64,000 nucleotides of DNA from the NCBI GenBank assembly GCA_951812925.1, contig OX638370.1, forward strand, positions 95,122,897 through 95,186,896, in the 5' to 3' direction. Of the stretch, positions 24,020-35,730 are shown one piece after another. Every line of letters begins with the position of its first letter. The first letter of the stretch is position 1. This DNA is from Calliopum simillimum (Eukaryota; Arthropoda; Insecta; Diptera; Lauxaniidae). Position numbers and translations under genes: made by a program. The notes below the pieces were generated by a model. That model was given only the letters and a program-made list of their open reading frames with translations, was not told the origin of the DNA and did not search any database.

Positions 24020-24725
24020 CATATCATAAGGGTTGATAAAGGAGGCCTATACTAACAAAAAATTGTACCTGTTGGTGATCTAAAATGTACCACTAAAGAA
24101 TTATAGGAAAAAATGTATTTTCTGACTTGCTAGCAAAAAAATTTTCTTGAGTCATCCTAACGTTCTAGGGAAAGCTTTTCTATGAGCTTTTTAAGAGTAT
24201 TTGGCTTATAGGGTTTAAAAGAATTTTGCAAATTTCTGGACCTTTAAAGTTGTTATTTTCAATTTGTTTTTTTTTTTACGTCTTGACTTTCGCGGCCATT
24301 TTATTATAAAAACGGTCTTGCTAACATAACCTTTGGTATTTTTTTTTGAAATTCTCGTTAAATTTCCTTTTATTCAACATACCAATTGTTTAATTTGAGG
24401 TCAGAAGAAAATAGTTTGCGCTTTCTATGTAACAACATATTATGTACGTCTTACTCGCATCCGTTGCGCTTCCAAAAAATTCAAAATGTCAACTTTAAAG
24501 GTGCAGAAATTTCCGAAATCCTTTTAAGCCCTATAAGCCAAATATTTTTTAAGAAAGCTCATACAATGAAAATGTTTTCTCTAAGTGTGACCCAGGATAA
24601 TTTGTTTTGTAAAAAAATTCAGAAAATCAATTCTTTCCCAATAACTCCTCAAGTGTACATTTAAGACCCCGCAGGTGCAGTTTTTTGTTAGTCCCAGAAG
24701 CTTTATAACCTTATTATTTGTACCC
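24020..24725. mobile_element. diverged relative of the 11.1-12.1 kb foldback
   Basis: Left-arm sequence (AAAGGAGGCCTA.ACTAACAAAAAATTG, then TCTAAAATGTACC, CATCCTAACGTT, TTCTGGACCTTTAAAGTTG, CTTTCGCGGCCATTTTA) follows the order of the 11.1-kb element with many substitutions. It has a single copy of the module duplicated there. The right arm (24480-24725) is the inverted counterpart, ending in CCCAGAAGCTTTATAACCTT and TACCCTGTGG. Older and more decayed than the 11.1-kb copy; non-coding. Confidence 0.75.
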
Positions 24726-25640
24726 TGTGGAATGCAGATTCAAAGCACAGATGATTACCATTTTTATTAAGTTTCTAAGTTTTTCCATTTGTGCGCGGCA
24801 CAAATGATGTGCCGACCACTGTTGTGCACTGATTTTCCCCACTCAAACGTAAAAATGTCAAAAAAAAATGTCTCATAACTACTCAAATCGTATATGGGGA
24901 AATCTCAGCAAGAGTGGACTTCGGTGTGAATAGGTCTCGGTTCGCCGAGTCAGCACCCGTTGGATTTCCCATTCATTCCAACATGTCTGGGACACTTATT
25001 GGATGATGTTAAATACAAAAACATGCGTGTGCTACCGCCTAGAAACTTTATTTTTTTTTTTTTTTTTTTGCCGAAATTCGAGCAAAATCCACAAATTTTG
25101 AGTGTGAATTGAATAAGCCGCTTCTATTATTGAGCCATAACTTTTGAGGCGGTTCAGCAAATTGTTTTGGGCTTTTAGTATCTTTAACATGAATGTTAAG
25201 ACGTAAGAAAAACTGCATTTTGTTGATGTGCCTCAGGTAGAACCCTAGATATGGGTCTCCAAAGTTGTGTGAATGGTTTTTACCCAAAATCTGGTAATTT
25301 TCGGTTTCTAACATGCTGCTCTGGAGGCGATTATTTTTTCGCAATATTGCTCATGAAATATGATTTATTAATGTTATGACTAAAAGTAATGTCGAGATAA
25401 AAGGGTGTGCCACCACTGGTTCGGTGGTAACACACTTGAGAAGAAGCTCAAATGTCGATTTTTCATGCGAAATTACGTCTAAAAAAATGGTATTTTGAGG
25501 GGCACAAAAATCTGAGGGCACAAAATTGTCTCAAACCTTGCGAAATCATTGAACCTAGGGCCAATGAATATGTAAAAAAATCGCCCCTCAGAACATTCTT
25601 CAACGATGGCTACTAGTATGTACAATTTTTTAAGGTTCAT
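24726..25640. other. no gene seen
   Basis: A T tract of about 20 bp at 25051-25070 is the only notable simple feature. The 98-codon minus-strand frame ending in a lysine run starts from that tract and shows no similarity. Confidence 0.45.
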
Positions 25641-25689
25641 CTATGTATACAATGACTGTGTGTGTGTGTGAAGCATTATCACTCAGGAA

Positions 25690-25935
25690 CTACTAAGCCA
25701 ATTCAGCTAAAATTTTGGGAATGAGTGTATCTCAGGTATGGAAATGTGTTGATGCTATGCACGAAGGTTTCCGAAGATCACCCGAAGGCTTCATAGTCAA
25801 AACGAAGAATATCTGGGTACACTGGAGGGGAACTTTAACAGGTAGATTTTTTAAAATACCCGAAGGTTCCCGAAGGTCACCCGAAGGCTTCGTACTCAAA
25901 ACGAAGAATACGAGAAGGAAAAAATGCATGGCGAA
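25690..25935 (-). repeat. dispersed copy of the 56.5-57.5 kb satellite unit
   Basis: Two units about 101 bp apart carry CCCGAAGGCTTC followed by (A/T)(T/C)AGTCAAAACGAAGAATA or TACTCAAAACGAAGAATA. These are the reverse complement of the TATTCTTCGTTTTGACTA(T/C)GAAGCC core of the 123-bp array near 57 kb. Upstream, AAGCCAATTCAGCTAAAATT is the counterpart of the 57.5-kb flank (TTAGCTCAATTGGCC). This is a small, inverted member of the same interspersed family. Confidence 0.75.
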
Positions 25936-26204
25936 CTATCAAAAAACCTTAACTAATAGTTTTCTGTGACACCCGAAGATTATATATTATATAATTATAA
26001 TATTATTATATAATTGTTTAATATATTAAAAACTTATGAAAAGATAAAAATAAGTTGGAAATAAAAAAAACAACAAGCAAAAATTAAAATAGTAATTTTT
26101 AATGTATTTGGCGATGCTAAATCGGCGCAGCAATATGACCTTAAAAAAATTTTTATACTAGGTGCCACCCTAAATATACATATGTATGTATTCTCCTTTA
26201 ACTC

Positions 26205-26950
26205 CTAGGAGGAGCATAGGGCCAATATGAAATCTCTCCATTTGTCACGATCCCTTGCGATGACTTTGATCTCTTGCCATGATTTTCCCGATTCTTGAAT
26301 TTCCTTTTCCAACGACCTTTTCCAGTTGGTTTTGGGTCTACCACGTCCTCTACTGCCTTGTAGATTCCACTCAAGGGCCTGGCGACAAACTTCGCTGTGT
26401 GGTTTCCGGAGAGTGTGACCAATCCATCCCCATTTGCGCAGCTTGATCTCGTTTGCTATATCCTTCTGTTTGCATTTTTGATGTAGCTCGGCATTTGATA
26501 TAGTGCGAGGCCACCAAATCTTTAGTATACGCCTTAAGCATTCGTAGACGAATACTTGCAGCTTGTTCGTTAGTTGTTCAGTAACAAGCCATGTTTCGCA
26601 CCCATATAACAAAACCAATTTCACATTCGAATCAAAAATGCGCACTCTCGTTTTGGTGGATATAACGGATGAAGACCATATTTTGTTCAGTTGAGCAAAC
26701 GCGCCTTTTGCTTTTGCTATTCTTGAGTTAATATCCTCTTTTGCTCCACCATCCATGGAGATAATGCTGCCTAAGTACGTGAAGCTTTCGACGTTTTCGA
26801 TGTCATCGCTGCCAGCTCTAAACGTGATGTCATTCCGGTTTGCCTTTAGCTTCATGCTTTTAGTCTTGGATACGTTGATTTTCAGGCCGGCCTTTTGTTA
26901 TTCCAAGACAAGGTCTTCAATTTTGTTTTGCATATCTGAATATACATAAA
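26205..26950 (-). pseudogene. non-LTR reverse-transcriptase fragment (C-terminal)
   Basis: The minus strand is open for 216 codons (26205-26855), and the frame continues upstream past one stop (LVLE*QKAGLKINVSKTK) to about 26950. Visible motifs in order are the end of the RT palm/thumb (FTYLGSIIS), the YGCETW motif, LRRILKIWWPR, KWGWIGHTLRK and the basic GSRGRGRPKTNW stretch near the C-terminus. This is the endonuclease/RT type of LINE polyprotein, RTE/CR1-like. I cannot settle the clade. The endonuclease domain and most of the RT, including the catalytic YxDD, are missing: a 5'-truncated copy as LINEs usually leave. The 3' side runs into ATACATACATATGTATAT, a plausible tail. The copy has landed within the CACCCTAAATATA repeat that continues at 27.1-27.3 kb. 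Confidence 0.85.
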
Positions 26951-27019
26951 TGCTAAATTTTTTTCTTCAGAAATATTCCCTTCTATTTCCATGCTTACTT
27001 TCATCAAAATCGGTGCAGC

Positions 27020-27290
27020 ATAACCTTAAAAAAATTTGCACCCTTAATAAAAGTTTTTTAACCTAAGCTGTGCCTCTTGATATAAAAGGCAAATTCCATG
27101 TGAATTGAGAAAATATGATTTAAAAAATTGTGTGAGGGCCACCCTAAATAAAAGTTTTATAGTTAAAGCAGTGCAACTTAATATAAAAACCACGTGGTGT
27201 AGAATTAATGTGAATCGATTAACCGGTATGTGAGAAAATCCGATTTAAAAAATATTTTTGTATGCGGGCCACCCTAAATATACACTCTTG
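27020..27290. repeat. two to three diverged ~115-140-bp tandem units
   Basis: GGGCCACCCTAAATA(A/T) recurs at about 27129 and 27267, and a third partial copy (GGTGCCACCCTAAATATACA) is at 26160, beyond the LINE fragment. Between them AATGTGAAT(T/C)GA...GAGAAAAT(A/C)(T/C)GATTTAAAAAAT repeats with similar spacing. The LINE fragment separates the units, so it probably inserted into an existing array. Confidence 0.6.
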
Positions 27291-28263
27291 CGAAATGAAA
27301 TATACTTTATAACCGATTTCCATATCTACCAAATACATATAAAAAATTTCATAAAAATCGGGCGAGCCGTTTAAGAGGAGTTCAAACACAAACACCGTGA
27401 CGCGAGATTTTTGACGATATTGGGGGAGGCGATCGAAAAAAGTCAGTACCGCTGGCTGTAAAATACTTCTAGTGTATCTCAAATTAATAATTCGCGGTCC
27501 AAAAAAGGGTGCCACATGTTTGAAAAATAACTTCTTTTTTTTCGAAAAAGCCACACTTGCTGAGATTTTCCCATATATTCATGCGAAAATGGAAATGTGA
27601 GTCGAAACTTCCTTAACTAACGATTAATTTGTATATATTTACCTTTTCTTGAAAAACTGATCGAAAGTATTACAAACAAAATTGGTCTAGAAACTATTCG
27701 AAAATTTTTAAAACACATTACATGGAAAAACGCTCATAGTCCGTGTTTACTTAATGAACTTTAGCTTAAAAGTGAGGTTGCATTAAGAAACAATATTGAA
27801 ACTTGCTACCGACCGTCAAACATCTGAAAAGGAGCTGTCTTACAACTCAACATGTCTCTTAACTTCCCTATATACTGTAAAAATTAAAACAAAATAGTTA
27901 AGATTGCAATAATACTTTATTTGCATAAATTTGATATAAAAAAAAATTATAAAAGATTTTTATATAGCGATACTTCTCCTACTATAAACTTGAAAACATC
28001 TATAGGTGTATTAAAACGCAAGACAAAAATTTGTCCTACCATTTTTACTATGTTAGAAATGGAGCACGAATTTGAATTATATACCGTTAAAAATATATTT
28101 GTGTGTAAATGCACAACGACAAAATACGAGGTCACACAGAGCTGAAAAAAGGATACAGCACAAAAAGAAAGACAAAAAGCTGACTGACACTGACTTCGTG
28201 TTTTTTGTTTTATTTTCGTTTCACAATTGTCACTGTTCCAGAGATGGTAAATGAGCTTTTTTA
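27291..28263. other. no gene seen
   Basis: Open frames of 60-110 codons on both strands have no recognisable motif. GCGAGCCGTTTAAGAGGAG (27361-27380) is reminiscent of generic arthropod repeat text, but no boundaries could be drawn. Confidence 0.4.
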
Positions 28264-28385
28264 TTTTGTACCAAATAGCAAAAACAAGTACTAAAATTGT
28301 CCAAAAAGTACCAAAATTATTTTATACATTTGTGGTCAAATTTTGACTCTTTGGCGATTCTATTAAGTAACAAATCGGTCTCTTT
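28264..28385 (+). repeat. dispersed repeat, copy a
   Basis: About 120 bp beginning TTTTGTACCAAATAGCAAAA and continuing through GTCCAAAAAGTACCAAAA and TACATTTGTGGT. It is roughly 85% identical to 30839-30965 in the same orientation. Non-coding; element ends not determined. Confidence 0.7.
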
Positions 28386-28599
28386 TACATGAACCAAATT
28401 TTTGTTATTATTATTACCATATCTGTTTTTCTTATTGGGTTGGAACTATTCAAGTATTCCACACTACTGCGTTATACATTTCTACAGGGTAATAGCTGCT
28501 TTTTGTAGGTGTTGCGTATAGTTTGTTCCCAACAGAAAATTTCGATGCGCATCCCCAAGATGCAATAGCGATGCGCGTCCTTCTCGCATCCAAAGAGCT

Positions 28600-28765
28600 G
28601 ATTTGTATGCGCATATTTTCTTCGCTATAGGTAGTGAGAGCGAAGCGCATCCAAAGAGCATTTATGAATGCGAGAGCGATGCGCATCCAAAGAGCATTTC
28701 TGGTAGCGAGAGCGATGCGCATCCAAAGAGCATTTCTGGTAGCGAGAACGATGCGCTTTCGGTCA
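28600..28765. repeat. 36-bp minisatellite, array 1 (about 4 units)
   Basis: Unit of 36 bp: CATCCAAAGAGCATTTCTGG followed by TAGCGAGAGCGATGCG. The junction GATGCGCATC is a perfect 10-bp palindrome in every unit. Because 36 is divisible by 3, a 12-residue peptide repeat (RIALATRNALWM) stays open on the minus strand. I regard this as a consequence of the unit length, not evidence for a gene. Confidence 0.85.
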
Positions 28766-28831
28766 TGTTTTAGCGTAAAAAACAAAATAAATCAATAAGT
28801 CGTCTTCGTAAGAGCGTGATGATAGAGCAGT

Positions 28832-28903
28832 GGTCTAGCGACTGGCACTGCGATTGAGAGTTGTAGCAACCGTGAGGTCCTCGGTTCAACTCCGGCCCAG
28901 ACC
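28832..28903 (+). other. 72-nt tRNA-like module
   Basis: The 72-nt segment starts GGTCTAG and ends CCAGACC, which pair at 6 of 7 acceptor positions. Near its 3' end GGTTCAACTCC matches the T-loop/B-box consensus, flanked by a partly paired stem. TAGCGACTGGC near the 5' end resembles an A box. The D and anticodon arms do not fold canonically, so this is probably a tRNA-derived SINE head or pseudogene rather than a functional tRNA. It lies between two 36-bp arrays. A similar module is at 42894-42947. Confidence 0.55.
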
Positions 28904-29059
28904 TAACATAAAAGTTTTCAACTTGCAATTTTTCAATTATAATTAATTTAGTAAAATAAAAATAATTATAATTACATCAAAAAAAAAATAATAGTCTGAT
29001 GTGTCTTTATTGACGAAAGACGTAAAATTTCAATTAAAAATTAATTTTTTAAATATTTT

Positions 29060-29335
29060 TATTGTCATCCAAAAAGCATCCAAAGAGCATTTCTGAATGC
29101 GAGAGCGATGCGCATCCAAGGAGCATTTCTGGTAGCGAGAGCGATGCGCATCCAAACAGCATATCTGGATGCGAGAGCGATGCGCATCCAAAGAGCATTT
29201 CTAGAAGCGAGAGCGAAGCGCTTCGTTCCAATGACATGCCAATGTTAATTTCAGCGCTTTTGGCAACGAGAGAGATGCGCTTCACTGCTGCTTTAGAGCG
29301 CTTCAGAAGCGCTATTGATGCGCTCCATTCCCCAT
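29060..29335. repeat. 36-bp minisatellite, array 2 (about 5 units plus decayed tail)
   Basis: Units like those of array 1 run from about 29069 to 29230 with more variation (AGGAGC, AACAGCATAT). They are followed to 29335 by degenerate AGCGCTT/GAAGCGC motifs. Both strands are open for 119 codons with 12-residue peptide periods (ESDAHPKSISGS-like on plus, LLEMLFGCASLS-like on minus). Simultaneous openness on both strands points to the repeat geometry rather than selection for protein. Confidence 0.85.
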
Positions 29336-29421
29336 TGGGTTGTTTCCTTATGTGTTTGTGTTGGTGTTTCTTTTTGGTTTTTCGTAAATTGGCAACATTG
29401 GCAGCCATTGTGCCACTTTAG

Positions 29422-30838
29422 TGTCAGTGTGGGAATTTCAAAGCACTGACCATTTGTTTTTGTTTCTGTTGTGTTACTGCTCCCTATTTCAGGTTTCCTA
29501 AGGTTAGGTAAGTGAGTTGGTTAGTTTGTTAGTTGCTTTGCTTGTTAGCTACTTTTTTTAATTTTGATTTTTTTTTTTTTTTTTTTATTTGACTTTTTTT
29601 ATTCAGTTTCATTGAGTTTTCTGTTTGCAGTTATTTTTTTAGGAAAAACATTCCCTTCGACCCTTGGGTGCAATAAAATTCCATAACAAAGTGCACTGTG
29701 TTGACCTTATGAACGCATTCTAAATATGTTTTGTATATAATTTTATATTTTTACTTCAAGTCAGTCTTCTTGAAAAAAACAAAAACAGATAGGATGAAAA
29801 TTGTTGCAATTCCTTCATTAGGTTCTGCATACAACAAACAACTGTTTAAAATTTAAGTTTCGTTTCCTGAACATTATTAAAAATGAATATATCAAGATAT
29901 TCCATCTAAGCATGATATTGAAAAATAATGCACAAATCATGGAAACATAATCAATTGATTTCTGTTCAAAATATTTTTGAAAAACAAATTGAAAAATAAT
30001 TCTGACAATAACTTCCCTTTTCTACTAAAAGTATACACCAATTACTCATCTTTAACAAAGTTGAGGTGAATAATGTAATAGCAAGTAGTAAGAATTAATA
30101 TATGACGTAGCCACTTGCAATTTCATATAATAAACTTGTCCAGTTCAAAGGTTGAATGCATAAATTTTCACATTTCATTTTCCTCCAATCTCACATGGAC
30201 AATACAATGTTAAACATAAATTTCCACATCCTTGCAGAGTCAACTTCAAAACAATATCCTGTTCTGCACACATTTTCATATTTTATGCCTTGGAAGAAAA
30301 CTTTTCACAACTCACTTACTACAGTATTGCCAACATGAAAAGACACCGTTAAAGAAAATTTTAAAGAGAAAAAACGAGTATAAATTATTCGCATTAAACG
30401 CTCATAAATAAGCGCCTTAAGTGCATTAAAAGCAAACGATACTTGGCAATGTGCAGCAAATGCAAGCAATGTTGCTGACTATGATGATGATGATGGTGAT
30501 GCACACATGCTCTAGAGACAGAAGCTCATGCACACGCTAATACACATTTGCTCTTCATTCCAATAGATATCAGTAAATTTTACGGTTTGGCTCTTTTTTC
30601 GGGAAATTCGGGCTTGAAAGTTTTAGATAAAACGAACCAAAAAAATCCATGAAATATTTTCATAAAATATGTTCCATTTTTTTTTTAACTTTTGCCCTTA
30701 GAAAGTGCACAGCCACCCAAAAAAAAAAAAACAGGAATAAACTTTTAATGTTTTGTATGCAGTTTTATGTACTTTTCGACGTTGAATCGGACTCCATCAT
30801 CAAAATTTTGAATATTTTGGCAGGATTTCAAGATACAC
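29422..30838. other. no gene seen
   Basis: Includes a T tract (29570-29586) and a GATGATGATGATGG run near 30483. No supported coding, RNA or element. Confidence 0.5.
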
Positions 30839-30965
30839 TTTTTGTACCAAATAGCAAAAAAAGTATTAAAACTGTCCAAAAAGTACCAAAACTATTTAAT
30901 ACATTTGTGGTAAATTTTTGACTATTGGGCGGTTCTAGTCACTAAAACATTACAAATTCCCATGG
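30839..30965 (+). repeat. dispersed repeat, copy b
   Basis: Same orientation and order as the copy at 28264-28385 (TTTGTACCAAATAGCAAAAA, GTCCAAAAAGTACCAAAA, ATACATTTGTGGT, TTGACTxTTxGGCG). Small indels separate the two. Confidence 0.7.
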
Positions 30966-32920
30966 AACCTTTTTAATAGATTTTTCTTAGTACCACAAAA
31001 AATTTTAAGACTAGAACAATTTAAAAATATCGATACATTCTCTACATCACCAACAGTCATACAAACACAACAACCAGCAACCGTTAACAGCGCGTCTAAA
31101 CTGAATGCATCGCATATCATTGCACAGAGTTAAGCGCCTGCTGGCTGCACGCGCCATGACACCATGGTGTCACATGCTGACATTTCGGATCGTCGTCATT
31201 ATCGTCCTAGGTCGATGACTACCACCACACACATGTCACACGATAAACTGAAAAAAGAAAAAATCAAGAAAGGAAACTATCGCGACAAAAAACAAAAGAA
31301 AGTGAAATATCAACAAAAGTTTATGTGTATGGATGCTTGCCGGAAGCGGAAGTCTTGCTAAATTAGAAAAATGAATGAAAGTCAGCGTAGTAGAACAAAA
31401 TGCCTTAAAAAAATAAATTCTAGACGCTGTTCATTGAGCGCGCAATTTATGTCATTAATAAAGCAATGAAAATGTTACCAACAGCAGAATATCCTTAACG
31501 CTTATCATTCAAGTGTGAAGCAAGATATATGGAAAATGGACGATAAGAGGGTTGACACAAAAGTTCATGCTGTATACTTTTATGTGTTATATGATGAATT
31601 GAGGAATTGCAATATTTAAATTAAAGGTAACTCATACGACGTGTGCCGCAAAAAATGCATTTTCATTCAATCTGCCTCTTTGAGTTCTGTTTTAAGCAGC
31701 CCATAATAAAATTTCAAAAATTTTAAGTAAAATTATGTGGAAAATCTTATAAATCGTAAAAAAAGCTGCTATGTTGTATCGAAATTGAGTTAACAGCAAG
31801 CAGTTGGACAACTCTAAATAGCTTGATTTTGTACTTTTTGATAAATTGTGTCTCTTTACAATTTCCATGCACAAAAATCTTATTAATTTAAACGCACTAC
31901 ACTAAGTCAATATTTATCTAACATTCACCCATATATGATACTAATCAGCTTAAAACATTTTTCCAATAAAGCAACTACTCACACTTTTGCCAAAGCATTC
32001 CCAACAGCGCTATCGATATCCTTCCTGCCGCAACGCATGTACTTACATCCATACATTACACAACTGCCAAAAGCTATACATGGACTTTAGCAGATGATAA
32101 AACTTAAACTCAGCAATAAAATACAATAGAAACCACAAAGATAACCAATAAAACTAAGTGAAGAAAACCAAATAGCCAAAAAGATATTGTAGAAAAAGAA
32201 ATTCTCATCCAAAATGAAGATACCACTAGAAGAAAATTTAAGCCATGGAAGTGTGTGGTGGAGCAAACAAAAAACCAACGGAAGAAACATAAGACGATTA
32301 ATAATCCTTTTTCCACATGTTGACAGCAGCCAGCCTGCTCCTACTTCCCACTTCCCTTATACTGCTTTCATTATCAGCTTGTTTAGTTCTGAAAGCTACA
32401 CAGCGTTGCTTTAATGCTTTAGGTCAATATTTAGCAATGAGTAGCTGCACTGCACTTCCCCCGAATGTAAGTCAAATATTTATTTTCGACGGAATTCGAA
32501 CAAAAAACTCCAACTTTCAAAAAATTTGAACAGTGAAATAGATACCCACCGAAATTGTATACTGGATAGAATTCATTGATTTTGATAGATTTTCTTAAGA
32601 ACAAGAAAGTATGAGAAATTGGGTTTATGTAATTGTTGAAATTATATACAAAAAATTTTATTGTAGGCTTTCTTAAATAAAAAAAATGACAAATTTATAA
32701 AATAATTGTCCCAAAATGACTTCCACGTCTCCTTTGGAAGAAATTTTTAAATGTTCACTGGACTGTTTAAAATAAAGCGATATTTTGGAAGCTCCGCAAT
32801 TACCCCTTCAAATTAGAGGGACGCACAGTGGTCGGAAAACGGAAAAGCTGGTCAAAATTCTGAATGTCTGTGAGAGGTTTTCGATGATGCTGATAACGAA
32901 CCCGAAAACCATTTTGCAAA
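30966..32920. other. no gene seen
   Basis: Open frames of 60-70 codons on both strands near 32.1-32.4 kb overlap one another and have no family likeness. No repeats or RNA genes recognised. Confidence 0.45.
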
Positions 32921-32925
32921 AAACA

Positions 32926-33312
32926 AAATGGCGGATCACCATTGTGGACAAAATAATGCTAAACTGGATCTATTCCCACAAAAGTCGGTAATAAGGTGTG
33001 CTTGATGATGTTAATTATGAATCTTGGATTCATTTTTAAAAATCAAAATACCAGATCCAAAATGGTGGACTTAATACTGCTTAGCTGCATCTATTCCCAC
33101 CAAAAACGGTACATGCGTGTTTCTGATGTTGCTTATAACGAATCTGAAATGCATTTTTCGAAACACAAAATGGCGGATCCACAATGATGAACCGCTTAGC
33201 GCAAGACTACATTAATCAACAAGAAGTCAGTATATTGTAATTTTGAGGTGGCTGACTTAGAATCTGAAATTAATTTTTGTAACACATTTTAGCACATTCA
33301 AAATGGCGGACA
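32926..33312. repeat. AAAATGGCGGA(T/C) tandem repeat, 110-132-bp spacing
   Basis: AAAATGG(C/T)GGA(T/C) occurs at about 32927, 33058, 33168 and 33300. Between them GGATCTATTCCCACAAAAG / GCATCTATTCCCACCAAAAA and GAATCT(T/G)(G/A)(G/A)AT.CATTTTT recur in order. This is a short array of diverged units, non-coding. Confidence 0.7.
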
Positions 33313-35399
33313 AAATAAGTTTGGTTTCTGGGATCATTCATTACGAATAGGAAATGCTTTACAAAAGCCCTTATAACATTCTTCGAGGCACTTCAGGGCA
33401 GCTCTGAATACGATACTGGCAGAAAGTAGAACTTAATACTCGAACGAGAATGGTGCATAGGTTTTTCTAACCTCTGAAACGAACAAAGAAGATCGTTCTA
33501 TACCATTTCCAAAGGTCCATAAAGTGAGCCATGCGGGTGTGATGAATTTCGATGTTTTTGGGTTGGGAATTTTGAACTTTCCCATTTTCCCGAAAAGCGG
33601 AAAGATTATTTTGCATAGCGTTGTTTATTTTTTCAGCTAGACAAATCCGCAAGAAGAGTTAGCGATGAAATCTTTCAATGCAGAAATTTCGAGCTAGTTT
33701 CTAACTGGCCTTGAATGAAGTGTTCTCCGGAAAACCTTAAACTTCCCCGGAAAATCAAAAAAAAATTTTTGAGCGCTTGCTGTAAAAACAGCTATCAAAA
33801 ATGTAAAAACTACTACAAATGACATAATATGTATATCATTGAAAATGAACACTTTTCAATAAGTCTGCACCTTAAACAGTTAACATTAGACGTATGTTGT
33901 TCTCCCGCAGAAGACCTCAACGTCCGATCTAGGTCAAGAATCTCAAATAGTTTTTCGTTTCATATCGCTAGTTATGATGAAAACAGAAATTTTTTTCGAG
34001 CTAAGATTTTAGATCAAATAATTTTTGATTAAAAACTATTAACATCTTGATCACGTTTTCATTATATTAATGGTCTGAGGTTAAAAATAGTTCCATATAA
34101 CACTTTCTTAAAAACGGAAAGAAGGTTTTTAGCGGTAAACACCTGCAAATGCGCCTAAGTATCATAGTGTTTCTCATAAATGGTTCAGTTTAGTGACGAA
34201 TGGTGAAGCTACCAATTCGGCGATATGCCTCTGAAAGTTGTAATTTTCTAAAAAAAGGTGGCAGTATACAAATTCAATCCAGTCTATGTAGACAGTCCTT
34301 AGACCTAAAATTTGAATAATTATGAACAACCTGGGATAGTTTCCCTCAAAGTATTGAAGAACACAATTGTTTCATTCCATTTTTTTCTTATTCAATGGTA
34401 AATATTAACTCTCAGCTAGTTTACAAGCTAACTTCGCAAGGATACTAACAACATCTTACCATAGCTAAAAGATTTTTCGTTTATCCATGGCATGGCAGTA
34501 AGATGTATAAAAAGAGATGGAATATAAACAAAAGAGAGAGACGCATGCATTATTGAATAAAAATACATAAATATGGACGAGTTTGTTTACGTTTTTTTCA
34601 ACTATTCATGTTTTGCAAAAAAACTCTGGATGATGATGGACATGTTTATGCGATGCAAACAATATCGTATGGTCGACGACGATGCATTGCAATCCATCTA
34701 CAGAAGCAGGACGACGACGACGCTATTGAGTGAATGAAAGTAAGCAGCTGATGAGACGACATTGAGCTGCTTGTAGCTGTCTTATACGAGTAGCTTCAAC
34801 GTACGAAGGATACTTTCTGTTGGTCGTCGTAGTCGTCTGAATGCTCTCTACTTAAAAGATGCTAATGTCAACAAAGGATAATGTTACATGTTTGCTTAAG
34901 GATGTTTACGCACAACATGTTGTGTGTTGTGTATTATGCTGCTGTTGCTATTTGTTTTTTTGTTTTTCTTTCATGTGATTTTATTCAATTTTTCTTAAAG
35001 AAATTGCTTCTTTTTTTTCTAATGTAAAAGTTTCCAACAGAGACAAAATTTAATTGGCTTTTTATTCAAAGAAATTCTTTCGTTTTAACGAAATTCTTCT
35101 TCTTATATTTAATTAAATTTATAGCTTAATTTAAATAATTGTTATATGAGAGTGGATTATATTAAACTCACCGCTTCCGCTGCTCAAACCCAAAATGCGG
35201 TGCATCTAAGTCAAGCGCCCAAACTCCTCTACCGTTCCCATACTGACATGTTTGCTCATTTGCATTTTAATGTTGCCCAGTTTTTTTTTTTCGGGGCGTT
35301 CGTTTCATGTTTGAATTTAATGACAGTTAACGGTGGTGGAGTATTAATGTTGAGACTTAAATGGGAAATTAAAAACCTATGTTGCTATTATGGTTCTCG

Positions 35400-35431
<32 letters not shown>

Positions 35432-35730
35432 ATATGCCATGTTGAAAATTTGTTTATGCAAATGTCAATTTAACATTAAAGTAGCAGTAGCCACTAATAA
35501 CCAGCAGTTATAACAAAAACAACAACAAAAACTAACAACCCAAAAACAACAAACAACAACAAATTAATATGTGCAGCATGTTGTTGACTAATTGAAATTA
35601 ATTCAATGCGGATATCTCAATTGGTTTAGCGTTAAAAAAATCACAAAAAAAATTAATTTTCATTTGATTTTCAAAGTTCTAGCATATGAAATCAAGTGAA
35701 AATAGAGTTGTTTCGTATCATTACTTTTGG
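33313..35730. other. no gene seen; GTT microsatellite
   Basis: A pure GTT/TTG run fills 35399-35431, with CAA runs at 35515-35560. The 99-codon plus-strand frame at 35146 ends in a cysteine run encoded by that microsatellite and is not considered real. Confidence 0.5.

Noticed and set aside
28832..28903. Functional tRNA gene
   Set aside because: Acceptor and T arms are plausible, but the D and anticodon arms do not fold. A related fragment elsewhere suggests repeat origin.
28600..29335. CRISPR array
   Set aside because: A contiguous 36-bp minisatellite without spacers in a eukaryotic genome; there are no cas genes.
28450..29421. Repeat proteins encoded by the 36-bp arrays
   Set aside because: Open in both directions because the unit length is a multiple of three; no start context, signal or partner domain.
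35146..35445. 99-codon frame ending in a cysteine run
   Set aside because: The run is the GTT microsatellite; the remainder has no similarity.
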